A stretch of 64,000 nucleotides of DNA, taken from the NCBI GenBank assembly GCA_966674685.1, contig CBKWJC010000015.1, positions 21,432 to 85,431 of the forward strand, written 5' to 3'. Both the position numbers and the translations under genes were made by a program. This DNA comes from Thainema sp966674685. GTDB taxonomy: Bacteria > Cyanobacteriota > Cyanobacteriia > Phormidesmidales > Phormidesmidaceae. This document shows, one piece after another, positions 18,572 through 27,687 of the stretch (positions are counted from its first letter, which is position 1; each line of letters begins with the position of its first letter). The notes beneath the pieces were generated by a model that made no database searches, was not told the DNA's origin, and saw only the letters and a list, made by a program, of their open reading frames with translations.

Positions 18572-19756
18572 CTAACGGTCAACCGATCCCATAATCACGT
18601 CGATGCTGCCCAAGATCGCCATGATGTCGGCTACCTTCACACCCTTAAGCAGGGTCGGCAGAATTTGCAGGTTGTTGAAATCGGGTGGACGGATCTTCCA
18701 GCGCCAGGGGAAGACATTATCGTCTCCAATAATGTAGATGCCGAGTTCACCCTTGCCCGTTTCCATGCGGACATAGTGCTCACCCGCTGGAATTTTGAAC
18801 GTTGGCGCAATCTTTTTCCCGATAAACTGGTAATCAAACTCGTTCCATTCCGACTTAGGCCCAGAAGCCATCCGCTTGGCTTCCAGATTCTCAAACGGGC
18901 CACCCGGAATCATGTCACAAGCTTGACGGATAATTTTGACCGATTCGCGCATTTCGCGGATTCGCACCGCATAGCGGGCAAAGCAGTCGCCAGCAGTTTC
19001 CCACTGCACTTCCCAGTCAAAATCGTCGTAGCACTCGTAGTGATCCACCTTACGCAGATCCCACTTCACGCCCGAACCGCGCAGCATCGGGCCAGATAAC
19101 CCCCAGTTGATCGCATCTTCGCGGGTAATGGTACCAATGCCTTCAACCCGACGACGGAAGATGGGGTTGTCGGTAATCAGCCGCTCATACTCGTCTACCT
19201 TTGGCAAGAAGTAATCGCAAAAATCGCGGCACTTATCCAGCCAGCCATAGGGCAGATCAGCAGCCACGCCACCGATGCGGAAATAGTTATTGTTGATCAG
19301 ACGCTGACCTGTTGCAGCTTCCCACAGGTCATAAATCATCTCCCGTTCACGGAAGATATAGAAGAACGGCGTTTGAGCACCAACGTCAGCCAAGAAGGGG
19401 CCAAGCCACAGTAGGTGATTGGCAATCCGATTTAGCTCCAGCATAATCACTCGGATGTAGCTAGCTCGCTTGGGCACTTCAATATCGGCCAATTGCTCCG
19501 GCGCATTCACCGTGATGGCTTCGTTAAACATACCTGCCGCGTAGTCCCACCGACTAACGTAGGGGACAAACATGACATTGGTGCGGTTCTCGGCGATTTT
19601 CTCCATGCCGCGATGGAGATAGCCAATCACGGGTTCACAGTCAACCACATCTTCTCCATCCAGGGTGACGATTAGTCGTAAAACCCCGTGCATGGAGGGA
19701 TGGTGAGGCCCCATGTTGAGAACCATGGGTTCGGTTCGAGTCTCAATCCTAGGCAT
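18572..19756 (-). CDS. ndhH: NAD(P)H-quinone oxidoreductase subunit H
   Basis: 49-kDa-type subunit of the NDH-1 complex at the thylakoid membrane, which uses ferredoxin to reduce plastoquinone in respiration and cyclic electron flow. The 394-residue length is typical. It begins MPRIETRTEPMVLNMGPHHPSMHG with the quinone-site HHPSMHG loop, continues with CEPVIGYLHRGMEKI, and ends with the conserved MAILGSIDVIMGSVDR. It is monocistronic here, as in many cyanobacteria, with its own terminator. Confidence 0.98.
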   Translation of the reverse strand: MPRIETRTEPMVLNMGPHHPSMHGVLRLIVTLDGEDVVDCEPVIGYLHRGMEKIAENRTNVMFVPYVSRWDYAAGMFNEAITVNAPEQLADIEVPKRASYIRVIMLELNRIANHLLWLGPFLADVGAQTPFFYIFREREMIYDLWEAATGQRLINNNYFRIGGVAADLPYGWLDKCRDFCDYFLPKVDEYERLITDNPIFRRRVEGIGTITREDAINWGLSGPMLRGSGVKWDLRKVDHYECYDDFDWEVQWETAGDCFARYAVRIREMRESVKIIRQACDMIPGGPFENLEAKRMASGPKSEWNEFDYQFIGKKIAPTFKIPAGEHYVRMETGKGELGIYIIGDDNVFPWRWKIRPPDFNNLQILPTLLKGVKVADIMAILGSIDVIMGSVDR

Positions 19757-20104
19757 AGGTGTTGTTGTGTATCGGCTAGGAAACGAATGGAAATAGAGTT
19801 CAGTCCTAGATTAAAGTAGCTCAATCCGAGCCGCTGGTCTAATAAATACCGAATTCGCCAGAAAACCAATATCGGTTTGATCATTGGAACTCGTATTGAC
19901 ACATGAACTCTCAATTCGTATAGATTTGTTGCACTCTTTCTACTATAAAAGATTCCGGTCAAACCGTACTGCTATCCAGTCAGGCGTCTGGCAATTTTGG
20001 CCACAACAATTGATCGGATTAAAACGATGCAGAATTCTTATGGTTTGGGTAAACCTCTAATACCGTTGCTGGCTCGGGTTCAGATTAGCTTCGTGGAACT
20101 GGTA
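19757..20104. other. Spacer between ndhH and the beta-hydroxylase gene
   Basis: About 350 bases with no supported gene. It carries the leftward ndhH promoter region and the 3' end of the GH3-hydroxylase transcript. I could not identify a terminator or a conserved RNA. Confidence 0.5.
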
Positions 20105-20899
20105 TTACTGAACTGACTGCTGACCAAACTGCTGCTCCCAGCGGTCGTGATTTTCGCGAGCCACCTGCACAACGGGCGATGCGGAAACGAGCTTGAAGGC
20201 CAGCTCGTTGATCCAAGACAGCGGGGGACGTAGCGGACGGGCAATATCCAGAAACAGAACCGCTCGATAGCCGTTTGTCTCGTTCCAGACCTCGTGGTAG
20301 AAGGTGTCGTCAAAGATTAGGCTTTTGCCTTCTTCCCAATGGGTAATTTGCCCGTTGACACGGATGCGGCATTTGTCTTGGGGTTCCGGTACGCGCAAGC
20401 CCAGGTGATAGCGCACCAGTCCTTTGTGCTTGCCGCGATGTTCGGGAATATGCTTTCCGGGAGCCAGGATGGAGAAGAACGCCACCTTGAGGCCGGGAAT
20501 GTCCTTAATTAATTCCCAGGTTTGGGGACAGCGATCGCAGTTTCCCTGGGCCACGTAATCAAAGGCGCAGAAGAAGTAGGTTTTCCAGAGATTATCGCCT
20601 GCAATCCGCTTTTGCCGGGGCGAGATGTCCTGAAAATTGGGCAGCGCATCAGCATATTCCAACACTTGATCCAGTTCTTGGCGGATCACCTGCCAGTTGT
20701 CTTCCAGAGACTGCGCCCAGGGAAACTGCTCGGTTTCAAAAAAAACGCGATCGCCTACTTTTGAGAACGAGCCGACAAAGCGCTCAAACTGGCGATATAG
20801 CGCATGGTCAAAGACCGGATGCAAAGGCGTTTGGGGATCGAGCGGTGCGATCGGTACTGCGGCCTGGGGTTCAATTTGATTAACAGTTAAGCGGGTCAT
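20105..20899 (-). CDS. Aspartyl/asparaginyl beta-hydroxylase-like dioxygenase
   Basis: Cupin-fold Fe(II)/2-oxoglutarate dioxygenase of the AspH/LpxO family. The core runs from about 130 to 235: FFSILAPGKHIPEHRGKHKGLVRYHLGLRVP carries the first iron His and the 2-oxoglutarate-binding RxHLgL segment, and KSLIFDDTFYHEVWN carries the distal His; a final Arg in YRAVLFLDIARPLRPP fits the co-substrate site. The 264-residue length and absence of a signal or membrane segment suggest a cytoplasmic enzyme. It begins 27 bp after the GH3-like gene on the same strand. Family members hydroxylate Asp or Asn in proteins, lipid A acyl chains or small peptides, so the substrate is open; the neighbour hints at an acyl-amino acid. 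Confidence 0.85.
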   Translation of the reverse strand: MTRLTVNQIEPQAAVPIAPLDPQTPLHPVFDHALYRQFERFVGSFSKVGDRVFFETEQFPWAQSLEDNWQVIRQELDQVLEYADALPNFQDISPRQKRIAGDNLWKTYFFCAFDYVAQGNCDRCPQTWELIKDIPGLKVAFFSILAPGKHIPEHRGKHKGLVRYHLGLRVPEPQDKCRIRVNGQITHWEEGKSLIFDDTFYHEVWNETNGYRAVLFLDIARPLRPPLSWINELAFKLVSASPVVQVARENHDRWEQQFGQQSVQ

Positions 20900-20926
20900 A
20901 GATTCGGAAGAATGCCAGATCTCGAA

Positions 20927-22633
20927 TTAAAGCAAAATTGGGGTGGGTTGAGCAAATTGCGATAGCGTCACCGTCTGTTGAACCACAAAATCGGCCAGCA
21001 AGTTGCGATCGCTACTGATGTGCGGAAATTTAAGCTGAGAATTTTCTACTCCCGGTCGCAGCGGGCGCTGCCGTAAGCTGTCAAAGCTGCCCGCTGTCAG
21101 GATATTGAGCTGCGGCGCAGGAATATCGTTATTCAGACGTTTCACTTCATAGGAGTGATTGTGTTGACACATGAGCTGGTCAAACATCGCCAAAAACTGC
21201 TCCGGATTTACCAACGTTTTACCCGCAGGCAGTTCGATATTGAGAATATAGTGCGATCGCAAAATATCCTCAGAGAGGGTCACGCAAAAATCTTCCAGTT
21301 GAATATCAAACTGATGCTGGAGCAGCTTCAAAACCTGAATCACCTGATACTCGGAGGTTTTTTCCGTTGTGGCAGACAGGACACCGCCGTGACGATAGCG
21401 GAACATAATCAACGGCGTCTGATTATAAAACCCTTCAACTTGCACCACATCGCCAATATCGTAGCGATAGAAGCCTGCATAGTTTGTGATTAAGATGCGG
21501 TAGCGCTCTCCTATGTGCAACTCATGTGGCAGTAGCGTTTGCGGCTGCTCCACATCCCACTGATCCTCTGGAATGAACTCAAAAAAGTTGCTGCTGAGTG
21601 CTAAAACCGTGCCATCGGTATTGAAATCGCGATGAACGCCATAGGTTGATTCTGACGACGCGTACGTGCCGCCAAAAATGGGTGTATCGCCAAAGTATTC
21701 CGGGAACCGCTCAAAATAAAAATCCGAGGTGCCACCACGAGCCGTGATGATGCAGGACAGATCCGGCCAAGCAAACTGGGGAGTCAGCCGACCTGCTCGA
21801 TTCAGCACTTGAGCCAGTTCTTTGGCTCGCTGGGGTGCCGCTCGGAACTGCCGCTGAAGTTGCGATCGCTCATGAGGCGTCAGCGCAATATGATGTGAAA
21901 TCTGACCACTGGCTAAATCCTCAACTAGCCAATCACCCTGACGCTCCAACTCATCACACAGTTGAAGCGCAATGAGCGGAAATGTCGCCGCAAATACACG
22001 TAAATGAGCATTCCGCAGCGCGAACAGAAGCGACACATAATTGCGCGCTTGAGTATCCTTAACCAGCATGGCCTCAAACGGCTGGGCAAAAATCTGGCGA
22101 TATAAACCATTGGCAAGCTGCACCGAGCCACCGCTGATATGACCGTAGTCAATCCCGCCGCTCGTCTTGCCCACTTTGCGAGCAGAACCCGTCAACAGCA
22201 TTTTTCCCAAACGCAAATTCCGTCGCTGAGCCGCTTCAAACAAAAAGCCCATCGCCAGTTGATTGGCTCGGCCAATAAATTGTTTTGAGCGCTTCGTCAC
22301 CGGAATCATCTTCTGGCTACCTGTTGAACCGCTCGTCATATTGATGTAGATCAGTGGATCAGGGGTGACAACATTTTGCTCACCCGCCGCCGCCCGTTCG
22401 AGATAGGGTTCATAGGCACTGTAGGGCAAAATCGGTACTCGTTGACGAAATTCGTCCACTGTCGTAACGCGATCGACACCAAATGTTTGCCCCAGCTCCG
22501 TTCTCGCCTGAACCTTGAGTAAAGACCGTAAAAACTGCTCCTGGATCTCAGCAGGCCGATACGTTTGCCGCTCTAGTTTGGCCTTGGCACGTTTAGCCGC
22601 GAGCCCCATGAGCGAAAAGATTGGATTTTCCAT
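20927..22633 (-). CDS. GH3-family acyl-acid amido synthetase-like protein
   Basis: Member of the GH3 branch of the ANL adenylating superfamily. Plant GH3 enzymes adenylate an acyl acid (auxin, jasmonate) and join it to an amino acid; bacterial members are mostly uncharacterised. Visible are the ATP P-loop NMTSGSTGSQKMIPVTK near residue 100, the AFAATFPLIALQLCDEL region, GGTYASSESTYG near 330 and YRYDIGDVVQVEGF, the hinge and nucleotide motif. I start at the ATG at 22633 (MENPIFSLMGLAAKR), giving 568 residues; an ATG 12 codons upstream gives a non-conserved leader. The beta-hydroxylase-like gene follows after 27 bp, suggesting a two-gene operon. Confidence 0.88.
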   Translation of the reverse strand: MENPIFSLMGLAAKRAKAKLERQTYRPAEIQEQFLRSLLKVQARTELGQTFGVDRVTTVDEFRQRVPILPYSAYEPYLERAAAGEQNVVTPDPLIYINMTSGSTGSQKMIPVTKRSKQFIGRANQLAMGFLFEAAQRRNLRLGKMLLTGSARKVGKTSGGIDYGHISGGSVQLANGLYRQIFAQPFEAMLVKDTQARNYVSLLFALRNAHLRVFAATFPLIALQLCDELERQGDWLVEDLASGQISHHIALTPHERSQLQRQFRAAPQRAKELAQVLNRAGRLTPQFAWPDLSCIITARGGTSDFYFERFPEYFGDTPIFGGTYASSESTYGVHRDFNTDGTVLALSSNFFEFIPEDQWDVEQPQTLLPHELHIGERYRILITNYAGFYRYDIGDVVQVEGFYNQTPLIMFRYRHGGVLSATTEKTSEYQVIQVLKLLQHQFDIQLEDFCVTLSEDILRSHYILNIELPAGKTLVNPEQFLAMFDQLMCQHNHSYEVKRLNNDIPAPQLNILTAGSFDSLRQRPLRPGVENSQLKFPHISSDRNLLADFVVQQTVTLSQFAQPTPILL

Positions 22634-23107
22634 ACGAATCAAGTCCTCACACCACCTCGAACGATGCACTTGCTCCTGATTGAACTGGATTTACAGAAAT
22701 ACATCAAACTTTGCATGCTGCAATCTGCCAACCTTATCGATCAGCTTCCAATCATCTGAAAGCGAATGCATCACTCTGATAACCGATCACCGACTCGTCA
22801 TTCCGGAAATTGCCACCTTAGAGGGATCTAGACCTGCCATTGCCCCAACCGAGGGTTGGGTTTCAGCGGGTAACAAGCTCAGCCGCAATAGCTAAACACC
22901 GTAATGGAGCAGAATGACGATACATTTCTTAAGCCTAGGATGGCTTCAGATCAAATGAAACAAAACATAGGCCAGATAGTGAATCGTCTTCCGGTTTGGC
23001 TATTCTCCTTTCACTGCAATATTCAACTAGAGCCGCTGGCTAACTCCACTAATTTGCTCTGTATGATGAAGAAATATTACGAATACTGCGACAGTGAGAG
23101 AACAACA
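22634..23107. other. Divergent spacer between GH3-like and ABA4-like genes
   Basis: About 470 bases; an open frame continues in phase into the ABA4-like gene from 22904 but has no coding character. A small hairpin CCCAACC-GAG-GGTTGGG sits at 22844-22860. Divergent promoters are expected here. Confidence 0.5.
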
Positions 23108-23590
23108 ATGGCCGCAACTCAAATCCAAGACTTTCTGTTCAATGGTGCCAATTGGTTTGCCTTACCCTTTTGGACACTGATGATTTTTCTGCCCAAGTGG
23201 AACGTCACCCAGCGGGTGATGGCATCCTACTTACCCTTTGTGGCACTAGCGGGAGTGTATGCCTATTTCTTTGCCACCAGCCTTGATCCACAGACCGCAG
23301 AAGCCTTTTCTGATCCTCAGCTTCAGCTCTCAACTCTGGCGCAACTGTTTTCCCAGGAATCAGTGATGGCAGCCGGATGGGTGCATTACATTGTGATGGA
23401 TTTATTTGTCGGACGCTGGATTTATCAGCAGGGTCAAGCGACAGGCGTGTGGACAATTCATTCGCTGATTCTCTGTTTATTTGCTGGCCCTTTGGGGTTG
23501 CTGTCCCATATTTTGACTCAGTGGATCACTCAAGCGTTCTTCCGCTCTTCTATGGCAGGAGATGCTGAACCGAAGGGGGAAGCGGTGTAG
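23108..23590 (+). CDS. ABA4-like (DUF4281) membrane protein
   Basis: A 160-residue polytopic protein resembling plant ABA4, which is needed for neoxanthin formation. The signature is present: NWFALPFWTLMIFLPKWNVTQRVM, SYLPFVALAGVYAYFF, then GWVHYIVMDLFVGRWI. Four membrane helices are visible at about 8-28, 35-57, 90-115 and 118-145. I chose the ATG at 23108 (MAATQ) because homology begins there. Cyanobacterial homologues are common but cyanobacteria lack neoxanthin, so the reaction is unknown; a carotenoid-related role is inferred from the family. Confidence 0.82.
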   Translation: MAATQIQDFLFNGANWFALPFWTLMIFLPKWNVTQRVMASYLPFVALAGVYAYFFATSLDPQTAEAFSDPQLQLSTLAQLFSQESVMAAGWVHYIVMDLFVGRWIYQQGQATGVWTIHSLILCLFAGPLGLLSHILTQWITQAFFRSSMAGDAEPKGEAV

Positions 23591-23623
23591 TTGTATCAAG
23601 TGCTGGGTGGATGGGTGTAAAGG

Positions 23624-23711
23624 GAGTTTTTAATTTTGAATTATGAGTTTTGAGTTGGGCTAATTAGCTGAAACTCAACACTCAAAATTAAAAACTCAAA
23701 ATTAAAAACTC
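23624..23711. repeat. 16-bp inverted repeat with duplicated right arm
   Basis: GAGTTTTTAATTTTGA (23624-23639) is complementary to TCAAAATTAAAAACTC, which occurs twice in tandem (23682-23697 and 23696-23711). It lies between the convergent ABA4-like and AIR-synthase-like genes and can act as a terminator for either. Confidence 0.7.
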
Positions 23712-23726
23712 CTCACGCCTCATGCC

Positions 23727-24695
23727 TCACTCCTCACCTCTTCGAAAGCCCGTTAAAGGCTGCTGTGCTATGTTCCACAGGCAAACCGACTCATTCTGCT
23801 GCTTGAGGATCAGGTTGCGATCGCAGATCACGGTGCCAATGCGTTCACAGATTAGGTTTCGTTGATGAAAGAGAGCTTGCACAGCGGCGATGTGATGCGA
23901 TCGCACACTCAGCAAAAAGCCATAGCTGGGAAAGCTAATTAACCATTTTTCCTGGTCTAACTCGGCTGGACAAGGCACCTGATCCAAGTCTAGGACTGCG
24001 CCGCAGCCGGAGGCTTCAATTAGCATCAGCAGCGTGCCGACAATGCCGCCCATGCTGACATCCTTGCCAGCATCGCATAAGCCCGATTCCGCCAGGGTTG
24101 GCAGGATCGACAAGTCAGCCTGTAATTGCTCTGGCTCGGCCTGGGTTGCTGCATCCCAGAAGGGATAGTGGGGATGAGCCTGACCGCGAAAGTTTGTCGC
24201 TAACAGTAAAGCGTCTCCCGGCTGAGCGTTGAAGCTAGTGATCAGCGACTGCGCCCGCCCCAGAATCGCCACCGAGAGCGCATTATAAGGACTGTGGCAG
24301 TTGGTATGGCCGCCGACAATCGGCACGTTGAACGCACGGGAGGCGGCCTGCATTCCCTGCCAAATCAGCTTGCTGTGAGTATCTGACTCACTCCACAGGG
24401 CATCCACCACCGCCAGCGGTCGCCCACCCATCGCATAGATATCACTGACATTGACCAACACCGCACACCAGCCCGCAAACCACGGTTCCGCGTTAACCAG
24501 TACGGGCCACATGCCTTCTGCGGCTAGCAACAAGTAACCGTCACCATCCGGAATCGCGGCGCAGTCATCGCCAAGTGCGATCGCGCCCGCCTGCCCGACC
24601 CGCTGCCCCAGCATTTGTGCGGCTAGCTGAATATCGGTTTTCTGCTGAATGCCCAGCGATTGCCGCAGTCGCTCTGCCAGTGCCGCCAGCATCAA
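23727..24695 (-). CDS. nitF: Sll0787-type AIR synthase-related protein of the Nit1C cluster
   Basis: PurM/ThiL/SelD-fold protein of 322 residues, the last gene of the leftward nitrilase cluster. The ATP-binding family motif ALGDDCAAIPDGDGYLLLAAEGMWP is near residue 40; AVLVNVSDIYAMGGRPLAVVDAL and VPIVGGHTNCHSPYNALSVAILG follow as expected for the AIR-synthase fold, then KDVSMGGIVGTLLMLIEASGCGAVLDL. In Nit1C clusters this product (NitF, Synechocystis Sll0787) is presumed to use ATP on an unidentified intermediate. The start overlaps the upstream acetyltransferase stop by four bases. Confidence 0.85.
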   Translation of the reverse strand: MMLAALAERLRQSLGIQQKTDIQLAAQMLGQRVGQAGAIALGDDCAAIPDGDGYLLLAAEGMWPVLVNAEPWFAGWCAVLVNVSDIYAMGGRPLAVVDALWSESDTHSKLIWQGMQAASRAFNVPIVGGHTNCHSPYNALSVAILGRAQSLITSFNAQPGDALLLATNFRGQAHPHYPFWDAATQAEPEQLQADLSILPTLAESGLCDAGKDVSMGGIVGTLLMLIEASGCGAVLDLDQVPCPAELDQEKWLISFPSYGFLLSVRSHHIAAVQALFHQRNLICERIGTVICDRNLILKQQNESVCLWNIAQQPLTGFRRGEE

Positions 24696-25195
24696 GACAC
24701 CTGACGCGACACCCGTGGAATAACGGGACGCACTTGATCCGTGGGCGGATAGTGCCGCAAGTCAGCCTCCATCAGGTGATGGGGCAGATCGCAAACGGAG
24801 ATTTCCTCCAGGGATTCCCAGTGCAGCCGCTGAAAGAAGCGCACGTTTTGTAGTTGCACTGTCGCCAAAAAGCGATCGCAGCCCCAGGTATTGGCCGTCG
24901 TTACCGCTTTTTGAATCAGTCCCTTACCAATCCGCCCCACACGCCGATGATCGGCATGAACGCCCAAACGCCCGCCATACCACAGTCGCGGCTTCGCTTC
25001 ATAGATCCGCACAACGCCCACGACCTGATTATTTTGCTCCTGATCGACGGCCACAATTGGATACGCGTAGGCATCAATGGCGTCTTCGTCATGCCCCGTG
25101 AACAAACCCTGTTCCTCGCAGAAAATCTGCTGCCGCAGGTCAAAATAGGCGCTAATTTCGTCAACCGTCGTCGCTAATTTGAATTGGTATCGCAT
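24692..25195 (-). CDS. nitE: Sll0786/MSMEG_0567-type GNAT N-acetyltransferase of the Nit1C cluster
   Basis: A 167-residue GNAT-fold protein. The central acetyl-CoA region LGVHADHRRVGRIGKGLIQKAV (residues about 78-99) is the RxxGxG/A loop of the fold, and FLATVQLQNVRFFQRLHWE is the later conserved strand and helix. The N-terminus, FKLATTVDEISAYFDLRQQIFCEEQGLF, is typical of the MSMEG_0567 family. It is coupled to the AIR-synthase-like gene by a four-base overlap. Substrate unknown; the genomic partner set is the main clue. Confidence 0.85.
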   Translation of the reverse strand: MRYQFKLATTVDEISAYFDLRQQIFCEEQGLFTGHDEDAIDAYAYPIVAVDQEQNNQVVGVVRIYEAKPRLWYGGRLGVHADHRRVGRIGKGLIQKAVTTANTWGCDRFLATVQLQNVRFFQRLHWESLEEISVCDLPHHLMEADLRHYPPTDQVRPVIPRVSRQVS

Positions 25196-25233
25196 AGGTA
25201 TCCTGAGCAGTTATCCAATACAGTCCAACCTGC

Positions 25234-25301
25234 GTAAGGGCGGGTTTCGATGATCAATTTCGATTTTGACTACACACGTTGCATGCGAAACCTGTCCCTA
25301 C
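25234..25301. repeat. 68-bp MITE-like element, copy 1
   Basis: Begins GTAAGGGCGGGTTT (25234-25247) and ends AAACCTGTCCCTAC (25288-25301), imperfect inverted ends. A second copy with the same ends and almost the same length is at 46339-46405. It sits between the GNAT and radical-SAM genes, inside the nitrilase cluster. Confidence 0.7.
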
Positions 25302-25314
25302 AGCTAACGTGCGT

Positions 25315-26439
25315 CTATGATTCAAATGTGGGCAGGGCGGAACAGGCACCGCATTTAGCACAGCCCGCTTTGATATCTTGCGATCGCAGATTGGCCTGTT
25401 TCAGCATCGCGCCCACCTTTTGATACAGCGTGAACATAAAGTCGGTATCAGGAGCGGGATGGTTGGCCAGCGGCGTATCGGTAATTGGCACAAACGGCAC
25501 CACAAAGGGATAGACCCCGATGTTGATTAAGCGATCGCAAGCTTCCAGCAGGGTTTCCAGGGAATCGCCTAGACCTGCCAGCAGATAGGTGCTCACCTGT
25601 CCCCAGCCGAAGACTTGAACGGCGGCCTCAAAGGCTTGGAAGTAGTAACCGACGGGGACTTCAGCTTTGCCGGGCATGATTTTGGCGCGGACAACTGGAT
25701 CAACGGCTTCCAAATGCATCCCTAAACCGTCGATGCCCGCGTCCTTCAGCCGCTGAAACCAGACAAAATCATCGGGTGGTTCGCACTGAGCTTGAATCGG
25801 CAGATTCACCCGCGCCTTGATTGCCTGAGCGCATTCCGCCAGGTAAGCCGTACCGCGATCTCGACTGTTGGGCGTGCCCGTCGTCATTACCATATGCTTC
25901 ACGCCATCCAATCGCACAGCCGCCTCAGCGACCTCAGCCAACTGCGCCGGGGTCTTCCGCGCAATCGTGCGGTCAGCGTCTAAAGACTTCTCAATCGCGC
26001 AGAACTGACAAACCGTAGACGAGTCGCGATAGCGCATACAGGTTTGCTGTACCGTTGTCGCCAACACGTCATGGCTGTGCAGCAGCGCGATTTTCCAGTA
26101 GGGAATCCCATCAGCAGTGGTAAGGCTGTAAAACTGGGGCTGACGGGGAAAACTGATCGGTGCGATCGCAGTTCCAGCTTGTTCCAGCATGAAGGGTTGC
26201 GACGCTTGTTTGTCTAAACTCTCTGCACTCTCTGATTCTGATATCTGTGGAGACGTAGCCGTGTACGGTGATTGGGTCGCGCTGCCCGTAAAGATTGGCA
26301 CCATCACCGTTGTCCCATCAATCGACACAGCCTTGTGGTCAGATGGGCCAGCGCCTCCCTTGCGACCCGCTGCACCAACGTGCGGATCAACCAGCTTCAA
26401 TCCCTTTGATTGCAGTTCAGTAATGAGGCGTTGTTTGTT
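25315..26439 (-). CDS. nitD: MSMEG_0568/Sll0785-type radical SAM protein of the Nit1C cluster
   Basis: Radical SAM enzyme of the nitrilase-associated family, 374 residues from the ATG at 26439 (MNKQRLITELQSKG; an ATG ten codons upstream lies in the nitrilase 3' region). Cysteines in CMRYRDSSTVCQFC give C-x9-C-x2-C, different from the common CxxxCxxC spacing but located where the cluster should bind. MTTGTPN, IQAQCEPPDD, DGLGMHLEA and STYLLAGLGD are barrel motifs. A further Cys group near the C-terminus (CAKCGAC) could hold an auxiliary iron-sulfur cluster. The reaction is unknown. It starts 16 bp after the nitrilase stop. Confidence 0.85.
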   Translation of the reverse strand, partial: NKQRLITELQSKGLKLVDPHVGAAGRKGGAGPSDHKAVSIDGTTVMVPIFTGSATQSPYTATSPQISESESAESLDKQASQPFMLEQAGTAIAPISFPRQPQFYSLTTADGIPYWKIALLHSHDVLATTVQQTCMRYRDSSTVCQFCAIEKSLDADRTIARKTPAQLAEVAEAAVRLDGVKHMVMTTGTPNSRDRGTAYLAECAQAIKARVNLPIQAQCEPPDDFVWFQRLKDAGIDGLGMHLEAVDPVVRAKIMPGKAEVPVGYYFQAFEAAVQVFGWGQVSTYLLAGLGDSLETLLEACDRLINIGVYPFVVPFVPITDTPLANHPAPDTDFMFTLYQKVGAMLKQANLRSQDIKAGCAKCGACSALPTFES

Positions 26440-26455
26440 CATGTCTGTCCTTGAC

Positions 26456-27484
26456 CTATTGGGCATCACTCACAAAAGCTGAATGATGGCTGCTGTGACC
26501 ATTCGTATCGGTCGTCATCAATGCTGACTCTGTCTCTGACGTAGCCAAATCCGAATCCGACTGAGCCGTCTTGGGCTGCACCACTGACCATGCTTGAGCA
26601 TTCAGTTGAAGCTGGAGCAAATCGGGGCGGGAATAGTGGCCGACGCTGTCCATCATCCGCTTGCGCTTAGTGATTAAAGAGAAGTCGAGATCTGCGATCG
26701 CAAGTCCTTCCCCCTCGGTAATCGGTTCGCACAGCGGCACTCCTTCTGGGCTAATAATGGCCGTATAGCAGCCACCGCTCAGCGCCTTGTGCAGGTTTTC
26801 GTCAGCAATAATTTGCTGCTTCTGCTCCGGTGTCAGCCAACCTGTTGAATTAATCACAAAGCAGCCGGACTCCAGCGCATGGTGGCGCACCGTCACCTCC
26901 ATCTGGTCAGAGAAGATATTGCCCACCATCGAACCCGGAAACTGAGCACAGTGAATCTGCTCATGCTGCGCCATCAGCGCATAGCGAGCCAGCGGATTGT
27001 AATGCTCCCAGCAGGCCAGCGCCCCGATTCGACCCACGGCAGTATCGATTACTTTTAGACCCGCACCATCGCCCTGTCCCCACACCATCCGCTCATGGAA
27101 GGTGGGCGTAATCTTGCGCCGCTTCAGCAGCAGCGTGCCGTCGGCATCAAAAATCAACTGAGTGTTGTACAGCGAACCATTATCCCGCTCGTTTACCCCC
27201 AGCACCACCACCATGCCGTGCGATCGCGCCGCTCGGCTCACCGCATCGACCACGGGGCCAGGAACAACCACGGCTTCCTCATACAGCCGCATGTGCTCTT
27301 TGCCCATCAAAACGGGAGGCTGCACGAAGGAAAAATAAGGGTAATAGGGAACGAACGTTTCGGGGAACACAATCAACTGCACCCCTTCTTGAGCAGCCTG
27401 TGCGATCGTAGCTAGAACCTTCTCGGCTGTTCCTTCTTTACTATGTAAAACTGGACTGAGTTGAACAGCAGCGGCACGAACCAT
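26456..27484 (-). CDS. nitC: Nit1-type nitrilase (Nit6803/Sll0784 homologue)
   Basis: Carbon-nitrogen hydrolase that converts nitriles to acids and ammonia. The catalytic triad is visible: Glu42 (VFPETFVPYYPY), Lys124 (KRRKITPTFHERMVWG) and Cys158 (GALACWEHYNPLARY). Each is 11 residues lower than the E53/K135/C169 numbering I recall for Synechocystis Nit6803. The core ends near residue 300, followed by a Ser/Thr-rich tail of about 45 residues. In Nit1C clusters this protein has been linked to growth on cyanide as nitrogen source; the natural substrate in cyanobacteria is not settled. It lies 203 bp after the Sll0783-like gene. Confidence 0.93.
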   Translation of the reverse strand: MVRAAAVQLSPVLHSKEGTAEKVLATIAQAAQEGVQLIVFPETFVPYYPYFSFVQPPVLMGKEHMRLYEEAVVVPGPVVDAVSRAARSHGMVVVLGVNERDNGSLYNTQLIFDADGTLLLKRRKITPTFHERMVWGQGDGAGLKVIDTAVGRIGALACWEHYNPLARYALMAQHEQIHCAQFPGSMVGNIFSDQMEVTVRHHALESGCFVINSTGWLTPEQKQQIIADENLHKALSGGCYTAIISPEGVPLCEPITEGEGLAIADLDFSLITKRKRMMDSVGHYSRPDLLQLQLNAQAWSVVQPKTAQSDSDLATSETESALMTTDTNGHSSHHSAFVSDAQ

Positions 27485-27687
27485 GTTGCCTCCTAGCTAA
27501 CGGGTTTGTGACTGGGCAAATCTCACAATCAATTCAAGGAAAATCAAGAACAAAATCGAGAAGGAACAAATGCGATCGCACTTAATTTAGTTCGGCATAT
27601 TCAGGCATGATTTGCTTGATCTAGACGGAAATCTTCGCCAAAATCAGACACTAAATTATGCAAATACTGACCGAATAAAACCGAAAT

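Noticed and set aside
22904..23107. 68-codon N-terminal extension of the ABA4-like protein
   Set aside because: Family homology begins at the ATG at 23108 and the extension has no membrane or signal character.
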